From: Deltaproteobacteria bacterium
GTDB lineage: Bacteria > Desulfobacterota > Desulfobacteria > Desulfobacterales > Desulfosarcinaceae
DNA length: 64,000 nucleotides
Reading direction: 5' to 3'
Assembly: GCA_020444075.1 (NCBI GenBank)
Contig: JAHLLR010000010.1
Location: forward strand, 39,540-103,539
Below are positions 10,178 through 19,083 of the stretch, piece by piece. A model generated the notes under the pieces. The model did no database searches, had not been told where the DNA came from, and saw nothing but the letters and a program-made list of their open reading frames with translations. A program made the position numbers and the translations under genes. Every line of letters begins with the position of its first letter. Position 1 is the first letter of the stretch.

Positions 10178-10217
10178 AATGGTCTGACCATTTATAATAT
10201 TTGGTTTAAACTGTCAA
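10178..10217 (-). promoter_or_regulatory. Promoter and FadR-type operator upstream of gntR-liv
   Basis: On the minus strand: -35 TTGACA (10217-10212), about 15 bases, then a -10-like TATAAA (10196-10191). Overlapping and directly downstream lies the palindrome AATGGTC-T-GACCATT (10178-10192, 7-bp arms), matching the operator class bound by FadR-type GntR regulators. The position is typical for repression by blocking initiation. Confidence 0.75.
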
Positions 10218-10403
10218 GATGATTTTTTTACAAAATGGCATTTACTTTATGCATCCCGATAAGTTTTGAAAAAGCAGTCTGGCCGGTGCCATACGCCGTT
10301 TCAAAGCCGTCGGCCGGCACCATTGCATAAATGGCGTTCAATCCTATTTGTGTTAATACAGCGGCAGAAAACTTCCGTTAATGTTATTTCCAAGGCGAAT
10401 AAA

Positions 10404-10437
10404 AAAAGGCCTCTCCACCACGGTGGAAAGGCCTTTT
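10404..10437 (-). terminator. Terminator after alanine dehydrogenase
   Basis: AAAAGGCC pairs with GGCCTTTT, with an inner TCCACC/GGTGGA stem; on the minus strand it is followed by seven T. It lies about 120 bases beyond the ald stop. The T-run on both sides means it could also act in the other direction. Confidence 0.8.
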
Positions 10438-10558
10438 GCGGCTTTCGTTCCAGGATAATGCGCCGATTAATTTTTCCGTTTTTAAACGGTCGGGTGCTCG
10501 GGATCGCAGCCAGACGTTATGCCATTCGAATCAGAAAAAACAATCAACGTCGTATAGC

Positions 10559-11677
10559 TTAATCATTGATCAACGACTCTACCGGGGTGTATTTCAGTTC
10601 GAATGCGTCGGCGACGGCGCGATAGGTGACCTTGCCGTCGATCACGTTGGCCCCCAGCCGGATCTCTTCGTTTTCCCGCATGGCTTTTTTCCAGCCCTTG
10701 TTGGCGATCTGCAGCGCATAGGGCAAGGTGGCGTTGGTCAGCGCCAGGGTCGACGTCTTGGCCACCGCCCCGGGCATGTTGGCCACGCAGTAGTGGATCA
10801 CCCCGTCCACCACGTAGGTGGGGTTGCCGTGGGTGGTCGCCTTGGAGGTCTCGAAACAGCCCCCCTGGTCGATGGCCACGTCCACCAGCACCGAGCCCTT
10901 TTTCATGGTCCCCAGCATGTCCCGGGTCACCAGCCGCGGCGCCTTGGCCCCGGGAATCAGCACGGCGCCCACCACCACGTCGGCCTCCTTGACCAGCTTG
11001 CGGATCGCCGCCGGGCTGGACATCAAGGTAAAGCAGTTGGCCGGCATCACGTCGCTCAGGTAGCGCAGCCGGTCCAGGTTCATGTCCAGCAGGTAGACCT
11101 TGGCCCCCAGCCCGCAGGCCATCTTGGCCGCGTTGACGCCCACCACGCCGCCGCCGATCACCACCACCGTGCCCGGGTCCACGCCGGGGACGCCGCCCAG
11201 CAGCACCCCGTGGCCGCCCTGGGCCATCTCCAGGTACTTGGCCCCCTGCTGGATGGCCATGCGCCCGGCCACCTCGCTCATGGGCGTCAGCAGGGGCAGG
11301 CTGCCGTCGGCCTTCTGGATCGTCTCGTAGGCGATGCTCACCGACCGGCTCTTGATCAGGGCCCGCGTCTGGGTCTCGTCGGCGGCCAGGTGAAGGTAGG
11401 TGAACACGATCTGCCCTTCCCGGATCAGATCATACTCCGGCGGCAGGGGTTCTTTCACATGCATGACCATGTCGGCCGCAGCGAAGATCTCTTGGGGGGT
11501 GTCGACCATCTTCGCCCCGGCCCTGGCGTACGATTCGTCGGCAAAGCCGCTGCCGGCCCCGGCGCCTTTCTCCACCAGCACCGTGTGGCCGCTGTGGATC
11601 ATCACCTCGACCCCCGCCGGAGTCATGCACACCCGGTTCTCTTCCGTCTTGATCTCTTTTAAAATGCCGACAATCAT
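10559..11677 (-). CDS. ald: Alanine dehydrogenase
   Basis: A 372-residue NAD-dependent L-alanine dehydrogenase of normal length, converting alanine to pyruvate and ammonia (reversible). It starts with the family pattern [10 protein letters not shown]...[11 protein letters not shown]. The substrate-binding lysine is K75 in HVKEPLP and the catalytic histidine is H96 in YLHLAAD; the nucleotide-binding glycines are in [13 protein letters not shown] near residues 170-182. A strong AAGGAGGAATC ribosome binding site precedes ATG 11677. It stands alone between a terminator and a 460-base gap, next to the liv amino-acid importer, so it may be fed by imported alanine. Its local base composition is clearly GC-richer than its flanks. 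Confidence 0.95.
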   Translation of the reverse strand: MIVGILKEIKTEENRVCMTPAGVEVMIHSGHTVLVEKGAGAGSGFADESYARAGAKMVDTPQEIFAAADMVMHVKEPLPPEYDLIREGQIVFTYLHLAADETQTRALIKSRSVSIAYETIQKADGSLPLLTPMSEVAGRMAIQQGAKYLEMAQGGHGVLLGGVPGVDPGTVVVIGGGVVGVNAAKMACGLGAKVYLLDMNLDRLRYLSDVMPANCFTLMSSPAAIRKLVKEADVVVGAVLIPGAKAPRLVTRDMLGTMKKGSVLVDVAIDQGGCFETSKATTHGNPTYVVDGVIHYCVANMPGAVAKTSTLALTNATLPYALQIANKGWKKAMRENEEIRLGANVIDGKVTYRAVADAFELKYTPVESLIND

Positions 11678-12138
11678 GATTCCTCCTTATCAGGTTCAAA
11701 GAATTCCGTGCCGATGAAATAATGACTTTGGAAAAAAGTAACTCGGATCCACGCAAAATGTCTGCCAAAATAATGCGGTGGGTCAAGGATCTGGATGAAA
11801 ATTAAATGACAGATTAAACCCGAATCCGCAAACTATGATATTGATGTTTTATTTAAACAGGTTGAGATTTTTTTGGAATCGGCTGATCCCTGTTGCCGAT
11901 CACGGGGAGCGGGTATTGAAGAGGTGAGGGATGTTTATAAAGTGGAAATATTAATTGCCACAAACGGGATAAAATAGAGGTTAACCTATTTATATATTAT
12001 CGTATATTCAAAAATGGAAAATAATGTTGCCAATGGACATTTTTCATTCCACTGGAGCTGTCAGGGATGGATCCTCGGAAGGACTTTTTCCAGGAGCCGC
12101 TTCGGGATGTGTGGATCCATTGCCGTTATTGGATGCAA
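11678..12138. other. Gene-free intergenic stretch
   Basis: I see no supported gene in these 460 bases. The part near 11678 should contain the ald promoter. An AT-rich stretch (about 11930-12010) contains a seven-codon frame at 11931-11954 behind a GAGGTGAGGG sequence; I do not consider it a gene. Confidence 0.5.
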
Positions 12139-13080
12139 TCAGCGCCCGGCCAACCGGGCGAAATCCTCAAAGGCCGTACGGCTGTCGAATGCATAGGAAA
12201 ATCCGGTTTTTTCGATAAACCGTTTCGGAGACGCCACCCACGAATAGCGAAATAACCCCAGGGCGGCACTGGGAAACCGGGTGATAAAATGCAGGCGCAG
12301 GGCCCAGGCGATCCGATTCAACGGATAGAGCAAGCGGCTGGGCACCCATACCGGGCGATTGCCCATCAGGCGGACCATCTCGGCCACGGTGATGGTTCCC
12401 GCTCCGGCAATGTTGAACGTTCCGGATACATCGTTTTTCAGGCAGTGCAGAATGGCCCGCATCAGATCCTTTTCATGGACGAACTGGAGGGGCGAGGTCT
12501 CCTTGGGCAGCACCACCAGACGTTTTTTCAGGTGGTGGGAGAGCGGGTTGTCCATGGTGGGGCCCACGACGAAGCAGGGTCGCAGCACGCTGACCGCCAT
12601 TTTCGGATGCTTTTCGGCAAACGGTGCAAGGATGGCTTCGATCTCCCGTTTGTTCTTGGCATAGGTAAAATCTTCATTGCCCCGCAGCGGATCGGTTTCG
12701 GTCAGGGGTACGGGGTTATCCGGATGAAACCCATAGGCGGTGGCGGAACTGGTGACCAGCAGGCGCCGAACGGCGGCCCGGGCGGACGATTCCAGGACAT
12801 TGCGGGTTCCCTCCACATTGATGCTCTCCATCAGGGCGGTATCGTGAAGGGGCGGCAGGACATAGGCGGCGTGGACCACCGTATCGACGCCGTGCCGTGT
12901 CATCAGGCCGGTCATCGGCCGGCGTACGTCCTGTTCGTAGAATCTGAGTTTTTCGGGAGCGGCAGCCGGTCTGCGGATGTCGATACCCATCACGGTCTCA
13001 ACCGTTTCATCGGCACAGAGGGCCTCGGCCAGAGTGCTTCCGATATACCCGGAAGCACCGGTGATGAGCACCTTTTTCAT
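12139..13080 (-). CDS. NAD-dependent epimerase/dehydratase family protein
   Basis: A 313-residue extended short-chain dehydrogenase. The nucleotide-binding motif GASGYIGS is at residues 8-15. The catalytic Ser-Tyr-Lys set appears as SSATAYG near residues 112-118 and YAKNK near 140-144. Members act as NAD(P)-dependent epimerases, dehydratases or ketoreductases on nucleotide sugars or small carbonyl compounds. It is the last gene of the lipid operon and overlaps the preceding SDR gene by 4 bases (ATGA type), so it is translationally coupled. The context suggests action on a hydroxy- or ketoacyl intermediate rather than a sugar, but this is inference. Confidence 0.85.
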   Translation of the reverse strand: MKKVLITGASGYIGSTLAEALCADETVETVMGIDIRRPAAAPEKLRFYEQDVRRPMTGLMTRHGVDTVVHAAYVLPPLHDTALMESINVEGTRNVLESSARAAVRRLLVTSSATAYGFHPDNPVPLTETDPLRGNEDFTYAKNKREIEAILAPFAEKHPKMAVSVLRPCFVVGPTMDNPLSHHLKKRLVVLPKETSPLQFVHEKDLMRAILHCLKNDVSGTFNIAGAGTITVAEMVRLMGNRPVWVPSRLLYPLNRIAWALRLHFITRFPSAALGLFRYSWVASPKRFIEKTGFSYAFDSRTAFEDFARLAGR

Positions 13081-13871
13081 TCCCTGTCCCCTTGCGTTGC
13101 GGCTTTGGAAAACGCCAGCATCTTGACCAGCGGCCGCTGGAAAAACGGAAAAGCCAGGGTTGAAAAGCGCAGCAGGCGCATCATCCAGCCTACCTGCCAG
13201 TGGCGCCGCCGGCCGTGGGCGGCCCGCCAGACCACCTTGGCTACCTGTCCGGGGGTGATGTGCACTCCCAGCCGCGACACGCTGGCCGCCTCCACGGGCG
13301 AGGCGGTGATCATCGGGGTGCGCACGTAGGGTGCCATGACGTCACACACATGGATGCCCAGGGGCTCGAACTCGATGTTGAGCGCCTCGGTCAGGGCGCC
13401 CACGGCGGCTTTGGTGGCGGAATAAACGGCCAGTTCCGGGGTTCCATAAAGGGCCGACGCCGAAGACATGCTGATGATGCGCGCGCCGGGGGTGGCCTTC
13501 AACAGATCGAAACAGGCATCGATGCCGTTGAGGATGCCGGTGAGATTGACGTCCACCGTCCGTTTTTTCAGTTCCAGGGAGATGGTCTGGTGGTGGCCCA
13601 TGTAAAGTACGCCGGCATTGTTGAACAGTACGTCCAGTTGTCCGCCTGTCCGTCGGGCCAGATGATCGGCAGCCGCCTGTACGCTTTCCGGCCGGGTCAC
13701 ATCCACGCTTCGAAAGCAGGCGTTTTCATGGCCGATCCGGTTCCCCAATTCCTCCAGGGCCGGTTCGTTTACATCAAAAAGCCCCACGAACCAGCCCTTT
13801 TCGGCGAAGACCAGGGCGGTTTCCCGGCCGATGCCCGACGCGGCGCCGGTGATGAAAATGCTCTTTTTCAC
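13077..13871 (-). CDS. Short-chain dehydrogenase/reductase
   Basis: A 264-residue classical SDR. I place the start at GTG 13871: it is preceded by AGAGGTAGC, lies one base after the thiolase stop, and opens VKKSIFITGAASGIGRE; longer upstream frames would run into the thiolase gene. The TGxxxGxG nucleotide motif is at about residues 9-16, NNAG near 87-90, and the active site is Ser with YSATK near 150-154. In this operon it would most simply be the 3-hydroxyacyl-CoA dehydrogenase/ketoacyl reductase step of beta-oxidation (inference). It overlaps the following epimerase-like gene by 4 bases. Confidence 0.88.
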   Translation of the reverse strand: MKKSIFITGAASGIGRETALVFAEKGWFVGLFDVNEPALEELGNRIGHENACFRSVDVTRPESVQAAADHLARRTGGQLDVLFNNAGVLYMGHHQTISLELKKRTVDVNLTGILNGIDACFDLLKATPGARIISMSSASALYGTPELAVYSATKAAVGALTEALNIEFEPLGIHVCDVMAPYVRTPMITASPVEAASVSRLGVHITPGQVAKVVWRAAHGRRRHWQVGWMMRLLRFSTLAFPFFQRPLVKMLAFSKAATQGDRE

Positions 13872-13872
13872 G

Positions 13873-15111
13873 CTACCTCTTTTCCAGAATGTGGATGCAC
13901 ATGGCCGCCTCTTCGACCCCGATGTTGCCGCCGCCGTTTTCCGCCAGGCCCAGTCGGGCCCCTTCCACCTGGCGCCTGCCGGCGTCGCCGCGAAGCTGGA
14001 TGCCGATCTCATAGATCTGGGCCAGCCCCGAGGCCCCGATGGGATGGCCGCGGCACTCCAGCCCGCCGCTGGTATTCACCGGCTGCTTGCCTCCCAGTCT
14101 GGTCGCGCCGGTTTCCGCCCAGGGTCCCCCTTCGCCCATGGGGCAGAACCCCATGGCCTCGGTCTGGTGCAGCTCCCCGTAGGCCGTGGCATCGTGAAGC
14201 TCGGCCAGGCTGATGTCGGCAGGCCCGACCCCGGCCATCTCATAGGCTTGTCCGGCCAGCCGTTCCCCGATGTCCTGCCCGTCCAGGTCACGGTCCGTGC
14301 CCGTTCCCAGCACCGAGGCGCGAATTCTTAAAGGGCGGGCAGTGGACAGTTTTTTCAGGTAGGCTTCGGAGCAGACGATGGCCGCTGCTGCGCCGTCGCC
14401 CACCGGTGCGCACATGGCGCGGGTCAGGGGATAGGCCACGGGCTTGTCCGCCAGCACCTCTTCGACGGTCATGTCCGTCTGATACTGGGAGAGCGGGTTC
14501 AACGACCCGTGCCAGTGGTTTTTGGCACAGATGGCGGCCAGTTGCCGCTGGGTGGAGCCGAAACGGCTCATGTGCCAGCGGGCGCCCATGGCGTAGGCAT
14601 CCATGAAGATGCTGCGGCCGTCCCCGGGCGGGGTCTGGTCGGCCGGGATGTCGATGGTGAGGCTGCTGCTGACCCGTTCCATCATTTTCAGGTGGGCCTC
14701 GAAATTCCCGACATCCATGCAGGAGGCATAGGCGCCGAGGGAAACGGCCTTGTTGGGATGGGTAATCTTCTCAGAGCCCAAAGCCAGGGCCACGTCAAAC
14801 ATTCCCGCCCGGATGCCGGTGGTGGCCAGGTGAAGGGCCGTGGAGGCCCCGGCGCAGGCGTTTTCCACATTGGTGACGGGAATCGCTTCGATGCCCATGG
14901 AACGCAGGATCACCTGGCCGCGGATGGAGTGCTGGTTGGCGAACATGCCCCAGAAAGTGTTGGAGAAAAAGGCCGATTCGATGTCCGGCTTCTCCAGGCC
15001 GGCGTCGGCCAGGGCCAGGCGGGTGGCCTCGTGGGCCATGTCCCGCACGTCACGCTCCGGATACTTGCCGAAACGGATCATGCCCAAACCGATGATGTAG
15101 ACGTTATTCAT
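13873..15111 (-). CDS. Thiolase-family acetyl-CoA acetyltransferase (SCP2-thiolase type)
   Basis: A 412-residue protein of the SCP-X/lipid-transfer thiolase subfamily. The nucleophilic cysteine is C86 in NVENACAGASTAL; the general-base histidine lies in GHPIGASG near residue 355. The downstream second active-site Cys of degradative thiolases is not obvious, as usual in this subfamily, so the role could be thiolysis or retro-Claisen or aldol cleavage of acyl-CoA. The start ATG 15111 follows an AGGAAGG site; a 13-codon longer frame lacks one. It lies downstream of the acyl-CoA dehydrogenase gene across a 326-base spacer that contains two repeat elements. Confidence 0.88.
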   Translation of the reverse strand: MNNVYIIGLGMIRFGKYPERDVRDMAHEATRLALADAGLEKPDIESAFFSNTFWGMFANQHSIRGQVILRSMGIEAIPVTNVENACAGASTALHLATTGIRAGMFDVALALGSEKITHPNKAVSLGAYASCMDVGNFEAHLKMMERVSSSLTIDIPADQTPPGDGRSIFMDAYAMGARWHMSRFGSTQRQLAAICAKNHWHGSLNPLSQYQTDMTVEEVLADKPVAYPLTRAMCAPVGDGAAAAIVCSEAYLKKLSTARPLRIRASVLGTGTDRDLDGQDIGERLAGQAYEMAGVGPADISLAELHDATAYGELHQTEAMGFCPMGEGGPWAETGATRLGGKQPVNTSGGLECRGHPIGASGLAQIYEIGIQLRGDAGRRQVEGARLGLAENGGGNIGVEEAAMCIHILEKR

Positions 15112-15167
15112 TTGTTTTTCCTTCCTGAATTTATCGATTGCGTAATACATGAGAAAATTCTAGGGGT

Positions 15168-15202
15168 AATGCCAAATGCCCAATGAAAAATGTCAAATGA
15201 AG
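15168..15202 (-). repeat. Degenerate heptad array (five 7-bp units)
   Basis: Five successive 7-bp units each begin AATG (for example AATGCCA, AATGCCC, AATGTCA), spanning 35 bases with exact period 7. It lies 57 bases before the thiolase start codon. Unlike the similar arrays at 18331, 58966 and 60983, I see no inverted partner for it nearby. Confidence 0.75.
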
Positions 15203-15341
15203 GAATCCTAACTGTTATCGTTTTAGGTCGAATCCCATTCTTAAATCGGCCTTTCGGTCTTGATCGTTGGCATTTTTTCCCGAAGGAAATCGTGTTTGTC
15301 CAGAACGGGTGGATTTGGGTTCAGGCCAAGGCCGCAGGGAT

Positions 15342-15384
15342 GTTGAAACCGGAGGCGTAGCTGCGCTACGTTGAGGATTTCAAC
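15342..15384. repeat. Nested inverted repeat in the dehydrogenase-thiolase spacer
   Basis: An outer pair GTTGAAA/TTTCAAC (15342-15348, 15378-15384) encloses an inner perfect hairpin CGTAGC-TGC-GCTACG (15356-15370). The layout resembles dispersed intergenic elements that I recall from related bacteria, but no second copy is present in this window. The rest of 15203-15437 holds no supported gene. Confidence 0.6.
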
Positions 15385-15437
15385 TTCGTGAGAACACCGG
15401 CCTGGGCCGAAAGACGCCCGTTGTGGGCGGACACGCC

Positions 15438-16661
15438 CTATAGGTGGTGCGCCGCCGTAATCATCAGCGAGTCGTTGGCGCCGTCTTCGATCATGGCTGC
15501 CCGGGCATCCCGGAAAAATTTTTCCAGGGGATACTCCCGGCTCACGCCATTGCCGCCGTAAATCTGCACGGCATCGCTGGCCACCTCGAAGGCCGTGTTG
15601 GTGCAATAGACCTTGGAGGCGATAGAGTACTGAATCATGGGCGGGGTGTTGTTGTAATTGTAGATCATGGCTGCCCGGGAAAGCGCCCGAGCCGCCTCTA
15701 TCTTCATGAACATGGAAAAGAGCTTGTGTTTGATCATCTGGTGCTCGAACAGGGGCTTGCCGCCCTGGATGCGCTGTTTGGCGTAGGCCAGGGCCTCTTC
15801 GTAGGCCGCCCGGGCCACCCCCACGAACAGGGCCCCCATGGCGGCATTGGCCGTGGAGAGGGTGACATCCAGCATGGACTCGTAGCTTTCCGGGTCCACG
15901 AGCATGTATTCACTGGGAATCCGGACCCCGTCGAAATAGATCTCACCCTGGTTGAGGGCACGCTGGCCCAACTTGTCCAGGGGACGGCCCTTCTTGACAC
16001 CGGGAAGATCCAGGGGAACGATGCAGATGCCGCCGCCGGCCATTCCCCTGGACGGATCGAGGGTGGGGTAGAGCAGGCAGTGGGTGGCGATGGTGCCGTT
16101 GGAGACCCAGGCCGCCTTCTGACCGTCGATGACCCATTCGTCGCCTTCCCGGCGGGCCCGGGTCTGCCCCGAAATGGCGGGGTCCGCGAAAGTCGCGGTG
16201 AACGGGCTGAGGGTGTCGGTGCCGTGATCCGGTTCGGTGATTCCCCAGCAGCCGATGAGGGAGGCGTCACTGCACTGGCAGAAGGGTTCGATGATATCGT
16301 CGATCAAGCGGTCCGAGGGGACCATGGAGGCGAAAAAGGCCGGAAAGCAGGATATGCCCAGACCGATGGCAAAATCCACGCTGCCCCAGGCCAGTTCTTC
16401 CAGAACGATATGAGTTTCAAGGGGATCGGTGGCCAGCCCGCCGTAGGAGTCCGGCAGGAAGATCGTATGATATCCCAGATCGTAGCCCTGCTTCATGGTC
16501 TCCCAGAACAGGGGACTCTTAATGACGGTTTCGGGGTCGTCGATTTTGTCCAGCTCTATGCTGGCCGGACGCAACACCTCCCTGGCAAACCGGTGGGTCT
16601 CTTCTTTCATGGCATTCTGGGCTTTGGTCAGGTCGATGTTCAACTCGGTGTATCCGATCAT
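15438..16661 (-). CDS. Acyl-CoA dehydrogenase
   Basis: A 407-residue FAD-containing acyl-CoA dehydrogenase of standard length. The middle beta domain carries WGITEPDHGTD (about residues 137-147), the FAD/substrate loop, and the C-terminal helical domain carries QIYGGNGVSREYPLEK near 370-385, a typical FAD-dimer contact segment. The catalytic base (usually Glu in the C-terminal domain) cannot be fixed by eye. It introduces the alpha-beta double bond and hands electrons to ETF. AAGGAGAATCCC precedes ATG 16661. It lies 45 bases downstream of the acyl-CoA synthetase gene, so it belongs to the same unit. Confidence 0.93.
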   Translation of the reverse strand: MIGYTELNIDLTKAQNAMKEETHRFAREVLRPASIELDKIDDPETVIKSPLFWETMKQGYDLGYHTIFLPDSYGGLATDPLETHIVLEELAWGSVDFAIGLGISCFPAFFASMVPSDRLIDDIIEPFCQCSDASLIGCWGITEPDHGTDTLSPFTATFADPAISGQTRARREGDEWVIDGQKAAWVSNGTIATHCLLYPTLDPSRGMAGGGICIVPLDLPGVKKGRPLDKLGQRALNQGEIYFDGVRIPSEYMLVDPESYESMLDVTLSTANAAMGALFVGVARAAYEEALAYAKQRIQGGKPLFEHQMIKHKLFSMFMKIEAARALSRAAMIYNYNNTPPMIQYSIASKVYCTNTAFEVASDAVQIYGGNGVSREYPLEKFFRDARAAMIEDGANDSLMITAAHHL

Positions 16662-16706
16662 GGGATTCTCCTTCGCTGTAAAAACTTCCGGATATTGAGA
16701 AAGGCA

Positions 16707-18314
16707 TCATTTGGAATAAGCGAATACATTTTCCGCTTCGGGTGAGAACTTTTGTTTAAGCACCCGGTCCAGGGCTTTTTCGGAAATGGTTTTAGGTATT
16801 TCATCCACCAGTTGAAGGTAGGTGGGGATGAAATTGGCCTCCAGGTCCCGGCGACACATGGCGAAAATATCCGCCGGGTCGATGGCGGCACCCTCGAAGG
16901 GGGCGATGGCGGCCACCAGGTCGCTTTCCCCCGGTGCACCGGAAGCGGCCGGAATACCATAGACGCATACCTCGCTCACATGCGGATGCTCGCCCAGCAC
17001 CCGTTCGATATGATCGGGCTGGATGAAATCACCGGCCCGACGCAACTCGCTGCCCTTGCGATGGCGGAAAAAGTACCAGCCCTTTTCGTCTTTGGTAACG
17101 ATGTCCCCGGTACGCAGCCAGCCGCCGCGGGTTTTCTCCTCGGAAGCCTGGGCGTTGTCCAGGTAATCCACCTTGGTATCCCCCTTCATCATGCGGCAGA
17201 TGAGTTCTCCCGGATGGCCCGTCGGCACTTCCCGGTCATCGTCATCCACTATTTTGAACTGCATCATGCCGGGGATGGGTTTGCCGAAGGAGCCCACCGG
17301 CCCCACTCCCGGCGGTTTGTAGGCGAATCCGCCCTCCACGGCGCCGTACCACTCGAGGATCTTGACCGCAAAGCGATTTTCGAAATCCTGCCAGATGGCA
17401 GCAGGGGTACCGGCGCTGATGACGGTTTTCACCGGGTTGTCGGCGTCGTTGTCCCGTGGCGGTTCGTTGAAAATGCCTGCCATCATGCCGCCCAGCAGGG
17501 AGAAGCTGGTGCAGCCGTGAGTGCGGCAGATGTCCCAGATCCGGCTCTTGGTGAACCGGGAGGAGAACACTGCCTTGATTCCCGAACCGATGGCCGGAAA
17601 GAGGGTGACGGCCTGGGCGTTGCCATGGGTGAGGGAGAGGCCGGTGTAGAGTACGTCGGAGGGTTTGTACTTCCATACCAGCTTGGTGACGATGTTAAAC
17701 ATGCCGAAGCGGTTGTTGCGGATCATGACCCCCTTGGGGTCGCCGGTGGTGCCGGAGGTGTATATGATCTGCATGGGATGGCGCACGTCCATGATCTGCT
17801 GGCCGACCGGATCCCAGGAGGTCTTCTCCAGGGTCTCGTTCAGGGCGGGATAGGTATCCGAGATCGGCAGGTGCTGATCCCTGCGCCAGGCCACCAGTAT
17901 GTTTTTGAGGCCGGGAACCTGACCCGCCACCTCTTCCAGTTGGGGCAGCAGTTCACCGCTGACGATCACGGCCTTGACATTGGCGTGGGTCAGCAGGAAC
18001 CGCAGGCGGTCTCCCCGGCTGCGCGGGTCGATGGGCACCATGACGGCACCGATCACCGGTCCGGCCAGCATGCTGTATGCGAATTCGGCATGGTTGCGCA
18101 TGAACAGCGCATAGGTATCTCCTTTATCAAGACCGAGGTTCAGAAACAGCCGGGCAATCTTATTGGAATTCTCATAGATGGTTCTGTAAGTGAGAACGTC
18201 GGCGTCACGATCGCCATTTTCGAAAATTAGTATTTCCTGATCCGGCCTGTCTTCAGCCTTCATTTCTATAAAATGAGAGACGATGGCCTGATTCAGATAA
18301 GCTTTTGATGACAT
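16707..18314 (-). CDS. AMP-forming acyl-CoA synthetase
   Basis: A 535-residue member of the ANL (AMP-binding) superfamily that activates a carboxylic acid to its CoA thioester. The P-loop-like motif IIYTSGTTGDPKGVM lies near residues 178-192; the adenylation motifs EWYGAVEGG (about 317-325) and GWLRTGDIVTKDEKGWYFF (about 390-408) follow, and the C-terminal lysine region is KTISEKALDRVL near 505-516. A strong AAGGAGTTAGGG site precedes ATG 18314. Chain length and substrate class (fatty, bile-acid-like or aromatic) are not decidable; the companion thiolase and SCP2 protein favour branched or sterol-like acids (inference). Confidence 0.92.
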   Translation of the reverse strand: MSSKAYLNQAIVSHFIEMKAEDRPDQEILIFENGDRDADVLTYRTIYENSNKIARLFLNLGLDKGDTYALFMRNHAEFAYSMLAGPVIGAVMVPIDPRSRGDRLRFLLTHANVKAVIVSGELLPQLEEVAGQVPGLKNILVAWRRDQHLPISDTYPALNETLEKTSWDPVGQQIMDVRHPMQIIYTSGTTGDPKGVMIRNNRFGMFNIVTKLVWKYKPSDVLYTGLSLTHGNAQAVTLFPAIGSGIKAVFSSRFTKSRIWDICRTHGCTSFSLLGGMMAGIFNEPPRDNDADNPVKTVISAGTPAAIWQDFENRFAVKILEWYGAVEGGFAYKPPGVGPVGSFGKPIPGMMQFKIVDDDDREVPTGHPGELICRMMKGDTKVDYLDNAQASEEKTRGGWLRTGDIVTKDEKGWYFFRHRKGSELRRAGDFIQPDHIERVLGEHPHVSEVCVYGIPAASGAPGESDLVAAIAPFEGAAIDPADIFAMCRRDLEANFIPTYLQLVDEIPKTISEKALDRVLKQKFSPEAENVFAYSK

Positions 18315-18330
18315 GGTCCCTAACTCCTTA

Positions 18331-18409
18331 ATTGAGAATTATCGAATCGGGAATTGAGGGGTTAACCAGCGACACCCCATCCAATTTCTCAATCCCTAAT
18401 CCCTCAATC
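18331..18409. repeat. Inverted pair of degenerate heptad arrays
   Basis: Left arm 18331-18358 and right arm 18382-18409 each consist of four 7-bp units (left for example ATTGAGA and AATTGAG; right for example TCAATCC and CTAATCC). The right arm is broadly the reverse complement of the left, giving an imperfect hairpin. It fills almost the whole spacer between the first DUF2148 gene and the acyl-CoA synthetase gene. Confidence 0.75.
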
Positions 18410-18418
18410 TTTTTCCTA

Positions 18419-19069
18419 TTAATCCTCGACCGCCCCGATGAAACCGCGGTTATAGGTGGGGAACTCTTTCGCGAAGATTTCATCCCAATGCTCCTTCGTC
18501 CAGTATTCGTGACGATCGAAGTAGGGATTCTTGCTGGCTGCGCTCACCGAAACGCTGATGCACACGTCCACATCGGTGATGATCTCAAGGGCCAGGGCCG
18601 AAAAGGCCAGGGTGGAGAAAACCCGGCAGTGAAGGCCCAGCCGATGAGCTGCGCTGGCAGCGGCATTGGAGGCGATGCCCAGGTTGATGTTTTTGAACAG
18701 GCAGGAGGGCCCGTTGGCGGTGAGGGATTCCATTTTTTCGGCGGCATTCAGCTCTTTGCAGGTTCGGAAACCGCAGGCCCCGCAGTTGTAGTTGAAGTCG
18801 GAGCGGCGCTTGTCCCCCATGATCAGCAGCGCACAGGGTTCCTTCATCAGCTGGACCAGGTGCCGGCCGTCCCTGGCGGCCAGGGGTGACATGTCTCCCA
18901 AAGAAAAGCAGTACTCGGCGATCTGCTCCATCTCCTCTTTGCCGATGGAGATGATTTTTACCGTGTTGCGGTCATTGAACCGAAAGCTGTTGTGGGCGGC
19001 CAGGGCCATCAGTTCCACGGCCCGGTTCATCCCGGCATTGACCATTGCATCCATTTCGACGATTGCCAT
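18419..19069 (-). CDS. DUF2148 ferredoxin-domain protein (first of a pair)
   Basis: A 216-residue protein of the DUF2148 family, with a ferredoxin-like cysteine cluster NCGACGFRTCKE near residues 103-114 and two further cysteines around 132 and 154 (GPSCLF, LHCRVF). This suggests an Fe-S centre. No signal peptide. I choose ATG 19069 (preceded by CGGAGGAAAAT) over a start 15 codons earlier that has no site. It is 14 bases downstream of a paralogous DUF2148 gene in a fatty-acid operon. The family has no established biochemical role that I can name; electron transfer to or from the acyl-CoA enzymes is a possibility from context. Confidence 0.8.
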   Translation of the reverse strand: MAIVEMDAMVNAGMNRAVELMALAAHNSFRFNDRNTVKIISIGKEEMEQIAEYCFSLGDMSPLAARDGRHLVQLMKEPCALLIMGDKRRSDFNYNCGACGFRTCKELNAAEKMESLTANGPSCLFKNINLGIASNAAASAAHRLGLHCRVFSTLAFSALALEIITDVDVCISVSVSAASKNPYFDRHEYWTKEHWDEIFAKEFPTYNRGFIGAVED

Positions 19070-19083
19070 ATTTTCCTCCGGTG

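Noticed and set aside
10436..11662. A 408-codon plus-strand frame opposite alanine dehydrogenase
   Set aside because: His/Gly/Asp-rich shadow; the opposite strand has full-length Ald with its catalytic Lys and His.
15241..15606. A 121-codon minus-strand frame partly in the dehydrogenase-thiolase spacer
   Set aside because: It overlaps the end of the dehydrogenase out of frame and covers hairpin and repeat sequence; no ribosome site.
15444..18230. Long plus-strand frames opposite the acyl-CoA dehydrogenase and acyl-CoA synthetase
   Set aside because: No ribosome sites or motifs; explained by GC-rich codon positions of the real genes.
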